NCBI GenBank assembly: GCA_029339505.1
Contig: JAQISU010000036.1
Location: 2,106,001 to 2,170,000, forward strand
DNA: 64,000 bases
Origin: Unio delphinus
Taxonomy: Eukaryota > Mollusca > Bivalvia > Unionida > Unionidae
Direction of reading: 5' to 3'
Part shown: in pieces, positions 12,057 to 25,919 of the stretch
How the letters are laid out: every line of letters begins with the position of its first letter
Numbering within the stretch: the stretch's first letter is position 1
Translations under genes and position numbers: made by a program
The notes under the pieces: model-generated
What the model was told of the DNA's origin: nothing
Seen by the model: only the letters and a program-made list of their open reading frames with translations
The model's database searches: none

Positions 12057-12258
12057 TGGTCGGCCTGGTGTCAGGATAATGTGACTGGATGGGACATCAT
12101 GCTACATGTCTCAAGCATAATGTTCCAGCGTTAGACATCACTTTAGACTGCAACACTGCAGACACCTTAGCGATCACTTTAGACTGCCACACTGCAGGCA
12201 TCGTAGCGATATGACTGAAGCAATGTTAAAGATACGTTAAAAATCCTAATCACACACA
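12057..12258 (+). mobile_element. SINE family 1, 5'-truncated body and tail with internal duplication
   Basis: Starts within the body at GGTCGGCCTGGTGTCAGGAT and runs through GGACATCATGCTACATGTC to CGTTAAAAATCCTAATCA. The head with promoter boxes is missing. A segment of about 45 bp (CACTTTAGACTGC.ACACTGCAG through TAGCGAT) is present twice in tandem. Confidence 0.85.
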
Positions 12259-12375
12259 AAATATTACGTAATTAAACTGGTCACTCTCGTGTTTACATAT
12301 GATGGCCTTTTGATATACATATGTATGAAATCTAGAGACGGGTACTGCAAGAAATATTGTACCGACAAATACTGC

Positions 12376-12870
12376 AATTTCTATACAGCGTACATCAATA
12401 GCAAATTCAAAATAGAATATACAGCTTACGTCAATAGCAAATTCAAAATAGAATATACAGCGTACATCAATAATTAATGCAAAATAGAATATATAGCGTA
12501 CATCAATAGCAAATGAAAAGTAGAATATAAGGCGTATCCCAATCGCAAATGCAAAGTAGAATGTACAGCGCACTTCAACAGCAATTGCAAAATAGAATAT
12601 AGAGCGTATACCAATAGCAAATGCAATGTAAAACATTCAGGGTACATCAACAGCAAAAGCAAAGTCGAATATACAGCGTATACCAATAGCAAATGCAAAA
12701 TAGAATATACAGCGCAGTAGAATATACATGGTATATCAATAGAAATGCAAAGTTGAACATACAGCCTATACCAAGAGCAAATGCAAAGTAGAACATACAG
12801 CCGATACCAAGAGCAAATGCAAAGTAGAACATACAGCCGATACCAAGAGCAAATGCAAAGTAGAATAGAA
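12376..12870 (-). repeat. 36-bp minisatellite, about 13 copies, inverted relative to 11636-11870
   Basis: Units of TACAGCGTACATCAATAGCA then AATTCAAAATAGAATA. The last three copies (ACAGCCGATACCAAGAGCAA) are nearly identical to one another and form a local subfamily. Strand is given relative to the 11.6 kb array. Confidence 0.9.
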
Positions 12871-12994
12871 GGTATTTATTATTATAAAATACATTTATTG
12901 AATTACAAGGCACGCATAGAATAAAAATGCATTCACACGTAGAATTATGGTTGTAAACTTCCTCCACAACTTGAAGATATTTTGTACCACACGT

Positions 12995-13843
12995 ATGAAC
13001 GATATGGTGGACTACGGCAATCTATTAGTAACACGGATATGAACGATATGGTGGACTACGGCAATCTATTAGTAACACGGACATGAACGATATGGTGGAC
13101 TACGGCAATCTGTTAGTAACACGGATATGAACGATATGGTGGACTACGGCAATCTATTAGTAACACGGATATGAACGATATGGTGGACTACGGCAATCTG
13201 TTAGTAACACGGATATGAACGATATGGTGGACTACGGCAATCTATTAGTAACACGGATATGAACGATATGGTGGACTACGGCAATCTATTAGTAACACGG
13301 ATATGAACGATATGGTGGACTACGGCAATCTGTTAGTAACACGGATATGAACGATATGGTGGACTACGGCAATCTATTAGTAACACGGATATGAACGATA
13401 TGGTGGACTACGGCAATCTATTAGTAACACGGATATGAACGATATGGTGGACTATGGCAATCTGTTAGTAACACGGATATGAACGATATGGTGGACTACG
13501 GCAATCTATTAGTAACACGGATATGAACGATATGGTGGACTACGGCAATCTATTAGTAACACGGATATGAACGATATGGTGGACTACGGCAATCTGTTAG
13601 TAACACGGATATGAACGATATGGTGGACTACGGCAATCTATTAGTAACACGGATATGAACGATATGGTGGACTACGGCAATCTGTTAGTAACACGGATAT
13701 GAACGATATGGTGGACTACGGCAATCTATTAGTAACACGGATATGAACGATATGGTGGACTACGGCAATCTGTTAGTAACACGGATATGAACGATATGGT
13801 GGACTACGGCAATCTATTAGTAACACGGATATGAACGATATGG
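12995..13843. repeat. Homogeneous 44-bp satellite, 19 copies, with higher-order A/G pattern
   Basis: Unit GAACGATATGGTGGACTACG then GCAATCTATTAGTAACACGGATAT split as two halves. Units are almost identical; the main variable site is CTATTA versus CTGTTA. Reading left to right the site is A A G A G A A G A A G A A G A G A G A, mostly AAG triplets (132 bp) and AG doublets (88 bp). The last partial copy decays into GGTAGGTTACGGTAAATTAG. Confidence 0.96.
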
Positions 13844-14772
13844 TAGGTTACGGTAAATTAGTTGTACCACGGCCAAGATAAAACATATGGCTTGTTACGG
13901 ATAATGTTTGATGTATTCGTGCGGATTTTATCGATTTCCACTCTTTTTTATTTCAACATGATATCGTCACTACTTTATTCACACAGATGTTTTATTTTCC
14001 CTTCTCTTTTCTTCCTTGTATTCATTCCTTGAAATCGTTTCAGTTTGGCTGTGATATCATCCCTCACAGTCGCAATGGTTATCTTTTGAGGTTTCGTCAT
14101 GATTTTGCTTTTGTATTCAAAGGTTCCGTTCCATATTTTGTCAATAATTTCTACGTGCACGGTTTCGGTTCTTTTACCACGCTTGGTTTGTCCTTCCTGT
14201 ATGCAATTCAGTGATTTTGTACGCGCACGGTTTCAGATCGCCGGTGTTTTCTGTCCCGTATGTAATTGAATGCTTTTATCCACGCAGAAAACATGCAATG
14301 TATACTTCCAACAAAAGTAAATAAAATATGTTTAGAAAAATCAATATTTTTTTACTTAAAATTGTGATGATAAACAAATTGGAATTAAAGAGACGAGTGA
14401 AAAATATATTCACTGTAAACCTCATTTTTTCTCAACTGCATTTAACTTTCTGGTAAATTTTGAAATTGATATGCATAAATGTTTTTGTTTCTATCTTTAG
14501 AACTATACTAATGTACGAATAGTTTGTTTCTTGACATATTGTATTTTGATTATCATATATAACTTTTCAAAAAACATCAAACTTTGATGCCAGAAAAAAT
14601 CAAGGTATTACCCAAAATATTTTCAAGAGACCCGACTACCGATCAATATGATGTCAAACTTTGATTAATTCAATCCACTTGTCCAAAATATACTTCTGAA
14701 ATAGTTTACAAAGAGTTACGAAAATAAATGCATGAAGGTTATTAGAAAACCGCTCCGTTTGTGGTAAGGATG
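13844..14772. other. Intergenic, no gene seen
   Basis: Contains a 75-codon open frame (13987-14214) with no recognisable domain. No transposon recognised. Confidence 0.45.
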
Positions 14773-14974
14773 TCACGATATGTGTGAATTATTTTAAACT
14801 GCGTAATCACAATATGTGTGAACTATTTTAAACTGCGTAATCACAATATGTGTGAACTATTTTAAACTGCGTAATCACAATATGTGTGAACTATTTTAAA
14901 CTGCGTAATCACAATATGTGTGAACTATTTTAAACTGCGTAATCACAATATGTGTGAACTATTTTAAACTGCGC
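14773..14974. repeat. 34-bp minisatellite, 6 copies, nearly identical
   Basis: TCACAATATGTGTGAACTAT then TTTAAACTGCGTAA. Copies two to six are identical as read except at the last edge; the first carries two or three substitutions. Confidence 0.95.
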
Positions 14975-15116
14975 ATAGTGATGGCATTCCTGTAATTCGG
15001 TCTCTGAATGATGATCGACTATTGTATTGATACATTTGTCTTTCTGCTCTCACAAGTTTGCAAAGTCAAAATATTATTGTTCCTGATAAAATACTGATTA
15101 TTATTAGATTGCATAA

Positions 15117-15562
15117 TTGAACTGTTATGTAAATAGTAGGATCATTTATTATTATACAAAGGTCAGTCTGGATTATGTATTATGTAATATGAAGGTCATT
15201 CAAGATCACATATTATGTTTTATGAAGGTTATTCTGAATCATGTAGTATGTTATACAAAAGTCAATCTGGATTATGTAGTATGTTATATGAAGGTCACTC
15301 TAGATTATTTGTTATATTATACGAAGGTCAATCTGGATCATTTATTATGTTATACGAAGGTCAATCTGGATTATATATTATGTTATATAAAAGTCATTCG
15401 GGATCATTTATTATGGTATACGAAGTTTATTCTGGATCATTTCGCATCTTATACAAAGTTCAATCTGGATTATGTATTATATTATACGAAGGTCATTCAA
15501 GATCATTTATTATGTTAAACGAAGGTCATTCTAAATCATTTATTATGTTATAGTAAGGTCAA
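15117..15562. repeat. 33-bp minisatellite, about 13 copies
   Basis: Diverged units of GAAGGTCAATCTGGATCAT then TTATTATGTTATAC. A period of 33 leaves frames open, giving repetitive ORFs with LDHLLCYTKVN-like units that I do not consider real proteins. Confidence 0.9.
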
Positions 15563-16087
15563 TCTTGATCATAAATTATAGTATATGAATTAATTGTCAT
15601 GATTCACTGAACTGCTCGTTTCTTAAATATACGGAATACGTACGAGCATCTGAAAATAACGTTTAGATTATTCGTAGAGTAGTGCGTCAAGTGTCGCATA
15701 ACCAAGCGAATCAAAGAAACCCTGCACGTGTCCAGCTTGATATTGATGTTTCCCCTACTTCCAAGGAACTCAAAACAACACTCATTGTAAACATAATAGA
15801 TCTAAAATGCTTCAAATATTTTTTCCATAATCAATTGACAGCCACATATTCACGGGACCCACATCTCATCCACACTTGCATTACATTTGTTCTTGATTCA
15901 AGTTTATCTAACCTATCTGTACCCCTTGTCAATCAGCAGATTGGTACTTCACCCACAAAAAAAAAAAAAAAAAAAAAAAACACGGCCCAAAAACCAAATG
16001 CAAGGAAATATGTTTTAAATCTCAAATTACTAAACACTTAGACGCGAAAGTATAAAGAGAATCTTTTTTTTAGGTATGGTCCATTTT
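15563..16087. other. Intergenic with 22-nt poly-A run
   Basis: A homopolymer of about 22 A lies at 15958-15980. The sequence before it has a 119-codon open frame without any recognisable feature and no clear flanking duplication, so I do not call a retrocopy. Confidence 0.4.
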
Positions 16088-16168
16088 ATGGCCTACCATA
16101 AAGTCTTGTGAATATCGCCTACCATAAAGTCTCGTGAATACGGCCTCCCATAAAGTCTCGTGAATACT
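16088..16168. repeat. 29-bp tandem repeat, 3 copies
   Basis: Three copies of GCCTACCATAAAGTCTCGTG plus AATAC. Confidence 0.8.
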
Positions 16169-16287
16169 AACGTCTGTTCCTATTAACTGGCTACTTGCTC
16201 GGTTTGAGAAATATCTTCCAAATACCATATTCGGGTAATCAAACAAACAGTCACTAAACCCTAAACAAGTCATAAAGACAAACGTAA

Positions 16288-17034
16288 AATACAAATAACA
16301 TGTACCAAGGTATAACACAAATAACATATGCCCAAGATATAACAAAAGTAACACATCACCCTGTTTAACACAAATAATATATGCCCACGGTATAACTAAA
16401 TAGCATATACCCACGGTATAACACAAATAACATATGCACACGGAATAACACAAAAAACATGCACACGGTATAACAACATATATCCAAGGTATAACACAAA
16501 TAACATATACCACGGAATAACGCAAATAACATATGCCCATGGAATAACACAAATAACATATGCCCATGGAATAACACAAATCACATATGTCCACGGTATA
16601 ACACAAATAACATATGCCCATGGAATAACACAACTAACATATGCCCATGGAATAACACAACTAACATATGCCCACGGATTAACACAAATAACATATGCTC
16701 ACAGTATAACACAAATAACATATGCCCACGATATAACAAAAATAACATATACACACGGTATAACCCAAATAATATATGCCCACGGTATAACACAAATAAC
16801 ATATACCCACGGAATAACACAAATAACATATGCCCACGGTATAACCCAAATAATATATGCCCACGGTATAACACAAATCACATATGTCCACGGTATAACA
16901 CATATAACACAAATAACTTATGTCCACGGTATAACAGGAATAACATATACCCAAGATAGAAACATACATTATAAACATAAATGGCATTCCCTTGATATAA
17001 AACAACAAACACATAACCTAGATATAACACAAAT
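16288..17034. repeat. 27-bp minisatellite, subfamily A, about 26 copies
   Basis: Units of GGTATAACACAAATAACATA plus TGCCCAC with many single-base variants and occasional short units. It shares GGTATAACAC.AATA..ACATAT with the adjoining subfamily B array and the same 27-bp period, so the two are one family. Confidence 0.92.
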
Positions 17035-17059
17035 TACACATTCTCAAGTTGAATCAAAA

Positions 17060-19672
17060 ACAACAAAAACCCTAAGAATAACACCAATATTACATATATT
17101 AGGTATAACACCAATATTACATATATTAGGTATAACACCAATATTACATATCTTAGGTATAACATCAATAATACATATATTAGGTATAACACCAATATTA
17201 CATATCTTAGGTATAACACCAATAATACATATATTAGGTATAACACCAATATTACATATCTTAGGTATAACACCAATATTACATATCTTAGGTATAACAC
17301 CAATAATACATATCTTAGGTATAACACCAATATTACATATCTTAGGTATAACATCAATAATACATATATTAGGTATAACACCAATATTACATATCTTAGG
17401 TATAACACCAATATTACATATCTTAGGTATAACACCAATAATACGTATCTTAGTATAACACCAATATTACACATCTTAGGTATAACACCAATAATACATA
17501 TCTTAGGTATAACATCAATAATACATATATTAGGTATAACACCAATATTACATATCTTAGGTATAACACCAATATTACATATCTTAGGTATAACACCAAT
17601 AATACGTATCTTAGTATAACACCAATATTACACATCTTAGGTATAACACCAATAATACATATCTTAGGTATAACACCAATAATACATATCTTAGGTATAA
17701 CACCAATAATACACATATTAGGTATAACACCAATAATACATATCTTAGGTATAACACCAATAATACATATCTTAGGTATAACACCAATAATACATATCTT
17801 AGGTATAACACCAATATTACATATATTAGGTATAACACCAATATTACATATATTAGGTATAACACCAATAATACATATCTTAGGTATAACACCAATAATA
17901 CATATCTTAGGTATAACACCAATAATACATATCTTAGGTATAACACCAATAATACATATCTTAGGTATAACACCAATATTACATATATTAGGTATAACAC
18001 CAATATTACATATCTTAGGTATAACACCAATATTACGTATCTTAGGTATAACATCAATAATACGTATCTTAGTATAACACCAATAATACATATCTTAGGT
18101 ATAACACCAATATTACATATATTAGGTATAACACCAATATTACATATATTAGTTATAACACCAATAATACATATCTTAGGTATAACACCATTAATACATA
18201 TCTTAGGTATAACACCAATAATACATATCTTAGGTATAACACCAATATTACATATATTAGGTATAACACCAATATTACATATATTAGGTATAACACCAAT
18301 ATTACATATCTTAGGTATAACATCAATAATACATATATTAGGTATAACACCAATATTACATATCTTAGGTATAACACCATTATTACATATCTTAGGTATA
18401 ACACCAATAATACATATCTTAGGTATAACACCAATATTACATATCTTAGGTATAACATCAATAATACATATATTAGGTATAAAACCAATATTACATATCT
18501 TAGGTATAACACCAATATTACATATCTTAGGTATAACACCAATAATACGTATCTTAGTATAACACCAATATTACACATCTTAGGTATAACACCAATATTA
18601 CATATCTTAGGTATAACACCAATAATACGTATCTTAGGTATAACACCAATAATACATATCTTAGGTATAACACCAATATTACATATCTTAGGTATAACAC
18701 CAATATTACATATCTTAGGTATAACATCAATAATATATATATATATATATATATTAGGTATAACACCAATATTACATATCTTAGGTATAACACCAATATT
18801 ACATATCTTAGGTATAACACCAATAATACATATCTTAGTTATAACAGCAATAATACATATATTAGGTATAACACCAATAATACATATCTTAGGTATAACA
18901 CCAATAATACATATATTAGGCATAACACCAATAATACATATCTTAGGTATAACACCAATATTACATATCTTAGGTATAACACCAATAATACGTATCTTAG
19001 GTATAACACCAATATTACATATCTTAGGTATAACACCAATAATACATATCTTAGGTATAACACCAGTATTACATATCTTAGGTATAACACCAATAATAAG
19101 TATCTTTGGTATAACACCAATATTACATATCTTAGGTATAACACCAATAATACACATATTAGGTATAACACCAATATTACATATGTTAGGTATAACACCA
19201 ATATTACATATCTTAGGTATAACACCAATATTACATATCTTAGGTATAACACCAATAATACATATGTTAGGTATAACACCAATATTACATATATTAGGTA
19301 TAACACCAATAATATGTATCTTAGGTATAACACCAATATTACATATCTTAGGTATAACACCAATAATACATATCTTAGGTATAACACCAGTATTACATAT
19401 CTTAGGTATAACACCAATAATAAGTATCTTTGGTATAACACCAATATTACATATCTTAGGTATAACACCAATAATACACATATTAGGTATAACACCAATA
19501 TTACATATCTTAGGTATAACACCAATATTACGTATCTTAGGTATAACACCAATATTACATATCTTAGGTATAACACCAATAATACATATGTTAGGTATAA
19601 CACCAATATTACATATATTAGGTAAAACACCAATAATAAGTACCTTAGGTATAACACAAATAACACATACCC
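17060..19672. repeat. 27-bp minisatellite, subfamily B, about 96 copies
   Basis: Units of GGTATAACACCAATATTACA plus TATCTTA, much more homogeneous than subfamily A. A unit one base short (CTTAGTATAACACC) occurs four times, starting near 17445, 17606, 18064 and 18549. A block containing the rare variants CCAGTATT and AAGTATCTTTGG at 19063 recurs at 19387, exactly 324 bp (12 units) away. A short (TA)n lies at about 18733-18755. The last unit, near 19640-19672, again looks like subfamily A (ACACAAATAACACATACCCA). Period 27 keeps several frames open for hundreds of codons. Confidence 0.97.
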
Positions 19673-20036
19673 AAAGAATATTGCAGCAGATAAATAATAA
19701 CTACTAGACAGCTTAAATTAATTATTTAAATTATTGTTTTCCTAAGTATCAATTGTTCAGTTAAAATGAATAGCATTGAAGTTTTTTTTATTGGTTTTAT
19801 TTTGACAATTAATCGTGAATTAAAGCGAAAATATGCGAAGGACAAGTGTTGATTTACAAAATAATATTGTCAAGTAAATTTCAGCAAATTTAATTGTCGA
19901 AACGTTTGGAAATTTTTCCGTTAATATTAATTTTGTTTTTTCTTCTTCTTTTCCACCACAGAAACAAGTGTTGAATGGCATGATGAGCCTGGAGAATCTC
20001 TATATTTTGGCTGATAAAATCCCCAAGTTTCCTAAT
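19673..20036. other. Intergenic, no gene seen
   Basis: AT-rich sequence without recognisable features. Confidence 0.5.
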
Positions 20037-20104
20037 TGCTAATAAACGATTCATTATTTGCTAATAAACGATTCATTAATTGCTAATAAACGATTCATTA
20101 TTTG
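20037..20104. repeat. 22-bp tandem repeat, 3 copies
   Basis: GCTAATAAACGATTCATTAT plus TT repeated three times. Confidence 0.9.
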
Positions 20105-20569
20105 CATCCGTTTAAGCGTCTTTATCTTATGTTATCCAGATGAGCATTTGTTTTGTTACTGGCGGAATATGAAAGAAATATTCCATCTCTAAACAACATC
20201 ATAGCCCAGCTCCACAAACCATGATAAATCCATGATTTTCCTAAATATACAGGCATGTTTTGCCACCATACGGCCATAATGAATTGATAATGTTTCTTTA
20301 AGATATGCAAGTCATTCATTTGTTTAGTTGATATTTATTGTCATTGTAAAATGTGTGTGTATTAATCCTAACCGCTGTAGTGATTGACTGATACATACAT
20401 TTCATCATCAGCATGCCTATTGTGGTATAAAGCTACTGACAATGCCGCCAATAAATAGCTCTAACGTGCCAAACACAGTTCTTTTTCCTAAACATGGTAT
20501 CAATGGATGTATTATTTCGGATACCCATTTAAGGCTGAACTTTTCATCAGGATACTCCAGCTTTCTCGT
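20105..20569. other. Intergenic, no gene seen
   Basis: Overlapping short open frames on both strands (about 60-70 codons) show no recognisable domain. Confidence 0.45.
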
Positions 20570-20878
20570 TTCCCTCCGCTTTATGAACCAATCCGTGGCA
20601 ACATTTGCACCATCCGCTTTATGAACCAATCCGTGGCAACATCTGCACTATCCGCTTTATGAACCTATCCGTGGCAACATTTGCACCATCCGCTTTATGA
20701 AGCAATCTGTGGCAATATTTGCACCATCCACTTAATGGGCCAATCTGTTGGCAACATTTGCACCATCCACTTAATGGGCCAATCTGTTGGCAACATTTGC
20801 ACCATCCGCTTTATGAAGCGATCTGTGGCAACATTTGTATCATCCACTTAATGGGCCAATCTGCTGGCAACATCTACA
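20570..20878. repeat. 38-bp minisatellite, 8 copies
   Basis: Units of CATCCGCTTTATGAACCAAT then CCGTGGCAACATTTGCAC. Two subtypes differ by CCGCTTTATGAA versus CCACTTAATGGG. Confidence 0.93.
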
Positions 20879-21751
20879 CTGTCAAGTACTGAATACTAGA
20901 ATACACTTTGTTAGTTACCCATTATCGAACTTTTCATCGTGGTTTTTTAGTCATCTCCAGTTCATCTCCAACTTAACCTACGGTAACCTTGTCAAGTATT
21001 TCATGCTATGATACATTGTACCATGATTCCAGACACTACCTTTCAACCAAAAAGCAAATTAAAAAAGAAAAAAACTTGGTGATGTTGTCTTCGTTTTTTC
21101 CTTCGTTTTTTTTTCTTTTCATTTTGGTTTATTGTGCTGCTGGGACTGGGGTATCTTTGATTTAAAAGCTGATATCAAATATTGCAGAGAAATAAAGTTC
21201 TTTTCACCCAGGCAAAGCAAAATTAGTTGAACATTTATTCGCGGTCAGTTCTTTTTTTATTTTTGCGAATATCATGATTATAAACCCGTAAATACAAACA
21301 CATCGATATTAAGGACATTTCAATATACTGGAAATATTTGATCCATGAAATTTCAAATTCGTCATCTAGTCTGGCATAGAGGAACCAAAATCTGTAGTTT
21401 TTGTCTTAATATGCAAAAAGAAATACAGAAAACAATTTATTAAAGTTGAAAATTAAGACATTCCTTAAGATGGGGAAACGTTCTCACGCGCACTAATGAA
21501 GGATTGAAAACGAGACAGTGTTCATATAACACGCTATTTATGAAGTCAATAAGAAAACAACATTTAAAAAAAATATCAATGAAGACTACTGGGATTATTT
21601 TGCCTTGGATAGGTGTAAATTGACTAACTGTTGATGGATGTGATAGGTAAAACATAAAAGTGTCACACCTGTGCTCATCCGTGGATATATTATTTGTCGC
21701 CCCTCCCATTTTCCCTCCATATCTTACTGACAAAATTGCCAAAACGTTAAC
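20879..21751. other. Intergenic or intron of the candidate - strand gene
   Basis: If the 21891-22023 exon is real this would be downstream intronic sequence. I could not find a convincing second exon. A 130-codon open frame on the - strand (21440-21832) is unrecognised and overlaps the 43-bp duplication. Confidence 0.35.
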
Positions 21752-21838
21752 GAGATATTTAATGTTAAAACTATTACTGTCGATTCCATCGCCTGAGATA
21801 TTTAATGTTAAAACTATTACTGTCGATTCCATCGCCTG
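21752..21838. repeat. 43-bp perfect tandem duplication
   Basis: GAGATATTTAATGTTAAAAC through TCGATTCCATCGCCT is present twice in a row with no mismatch, so the duplication is recent. Confidence 0.95.
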
Positions 21839-21890
21839 AAAAGTGTTACATTAGCGGCATCATACAATGTATGTATAACAGAGACTTTAC

Positions 21891-22023
21891 CTTTTTCTTG
21901 ATTCTTTCTGTCTGCAAAGTCACGGACTCGTAGCAAATCATCAGGCACAGCATTCCGAGACGAATCACACACTAATGAAAACCACAACAACATACAAAGA
22001 CGCACAATGATAATGGCCGTCAT
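21891..22023 (-). CDS. Putative first coding exon of a secreted protein
   Basis: Function not recognised. The - strand frame starts at the ATG ending at 22023 and reads MTAIIIVRLCMLLWFSLVCD, followed by SSRNAVPDDLLRVRDF and a charged run ending NQEKG. The first 20-25 residues look like a signal peptide: short n-region with one arginine, hydrophobic core, then polar residues with a plausible cleavage after C-D-S-S or R-N-A. The frame meets a good donor, AAAAG|GTAAAG, at 21890-21889, giving 44 codons plus one base (phase 1). An in-frame upstream ATG (22056) would add 11 residues and spoil the signal peptide. No downstream exon was identified, and no homology is claimed. It could be a chance frame. 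Confidence 0.35.
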
Positions 22024-22470
22024 ATTTACGATGTTCACATTATCATGTATTCCCACTATCTAATCCAGAGCATAGTTTGACCGGGTATAAAGGTTTATCT
22101 TCGAACACTCAACAAATGGTTACTACGCCCTTATCGGAATGCATATGACCACATCATATTTACTTATTATGATAATCGACTTATTGATTGCAAATCAATC
22201 GGACATGGATATATTGGATATTAAAAACAATTAAAAATGTCGCAAGTTAATTTTTCTCTGGCTTAATCATGGTCAAGGTACGGTATGTTTTTTGTTTGTA
22301 TTTTTTTTGGTTGTATTTTTTTTGTGGTTCTTTTGAAATAGCCATGCAATATTTATGATAAAAAGGTGCAACACTGAAAACAGGAATTTACCTTTTAAAT
22401 CAGACACCCACACTAATATTATTGTTTCTTAATTAGTAAACCGAGATAGGTAGAAAATCGATTTCAACTG
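22024..22470. other. Upstream of candidate exon, no gene seen
   Basis: Nothing recognised; could contain a promoter for the - strand candidate, but no convincing TATA box in the right place and orientation was seen. Confidence 0.35.
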
Positions 22471-22573
22471 TATGTATGTATGTATGTATGTATGTATGTA
22501 TGTATGTATGTATGTATGTATGTATGTATGTATGTATGTATGTATGTATGTATGTATGTATGTATGTATGTTT
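22471..22573. repeat. (TATG)n microsatellite, about 25 copies
   Basis: Uninterrupted GTAT/TATG tetranucleotide run. Confidence 0.98.
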
Positions 22574-25287
<2,714 letters not shown>

Positions 25288-25560
25288 CCATAGCAGTATT
25301 GTCCCGACGTCGATAGCAACATTGTCCAAATTTTCCATAGCAACATTGTCCAAAACTTCCATAACAATATTGTTCAAAACGTCCATAGCAACATTGTCCA
25401 AAACTTCCGTAGCAACAGTGTCCAAAACTTCCATAGCCACATTGTCTAAAACTTCCATAGCAACATTGTCCAAAACGTCCATAGCAACATTGTCCAAAAC
25501 GTCCATAGCAACATTGTCCAAAACTTCCTTAGCATATTGTCCAGATGTCGATAGCAGTGT
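25288..25560. repeat. 24-bp minisatellite, about 11 copies
   Basis: TCCATAGCAACATTGTCCAA plus AACT, with C/G and T/G variants. Period 24 gives repetitive frames on both strands. Confidence 0.94.
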
Positions 25561-25919
25561 TGTCCAAACTTATGTCTGAGTGTTTGCAACTCAGCACCAT
25601 CGAGCCTATACAGTGCAACAAAATGGCATAGAAATTTGGAAATGAAGAACAACACCAGAAGAAAATTAATATATAAACAAACACAAACTAAATGTACACA
25701 TGACACACAGAATAGAACAAAACAGTACAATATTGAATTGCTTTCAAAGGTATAAGAATAGCAGACAAATGTATTATTGCAAATGAAACGTCGGTAATGA
25801 AAGAAAGAACCAAGTTAAGTACACGGTTGAGTAAAATGATATTCACCCCATCCCACATACTAGCACGACGTAAATATAAATGCTACAAAATTATATGAGT
25901 TTATGGCGCAGTATTTAAA
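25561..25919. other. Intergenic, no gene seen
   Basis: Nothing recognised between the two arrays. Confidence 0.5.

Noticed and set aside
15682..16041. Processed pseudogene ending in the poly-A run at 15958
   Set aside because: No recognisable parent coding sequence and no flanking duplication; the open frame even reads through the A-run.
17060..19672. TTAGG in every unit, suggesting telomeric repeat
   Set aside because: TTAGG occurs once per 27-bp unit and never in tandem; this is not a telomere array.
16070..19707. Long open frames of up to 442 codons on both strands
   Set aside because: They follow the 27-bp minisatellite, switch frame at the short 26-bp units and have no non-repetitive part.
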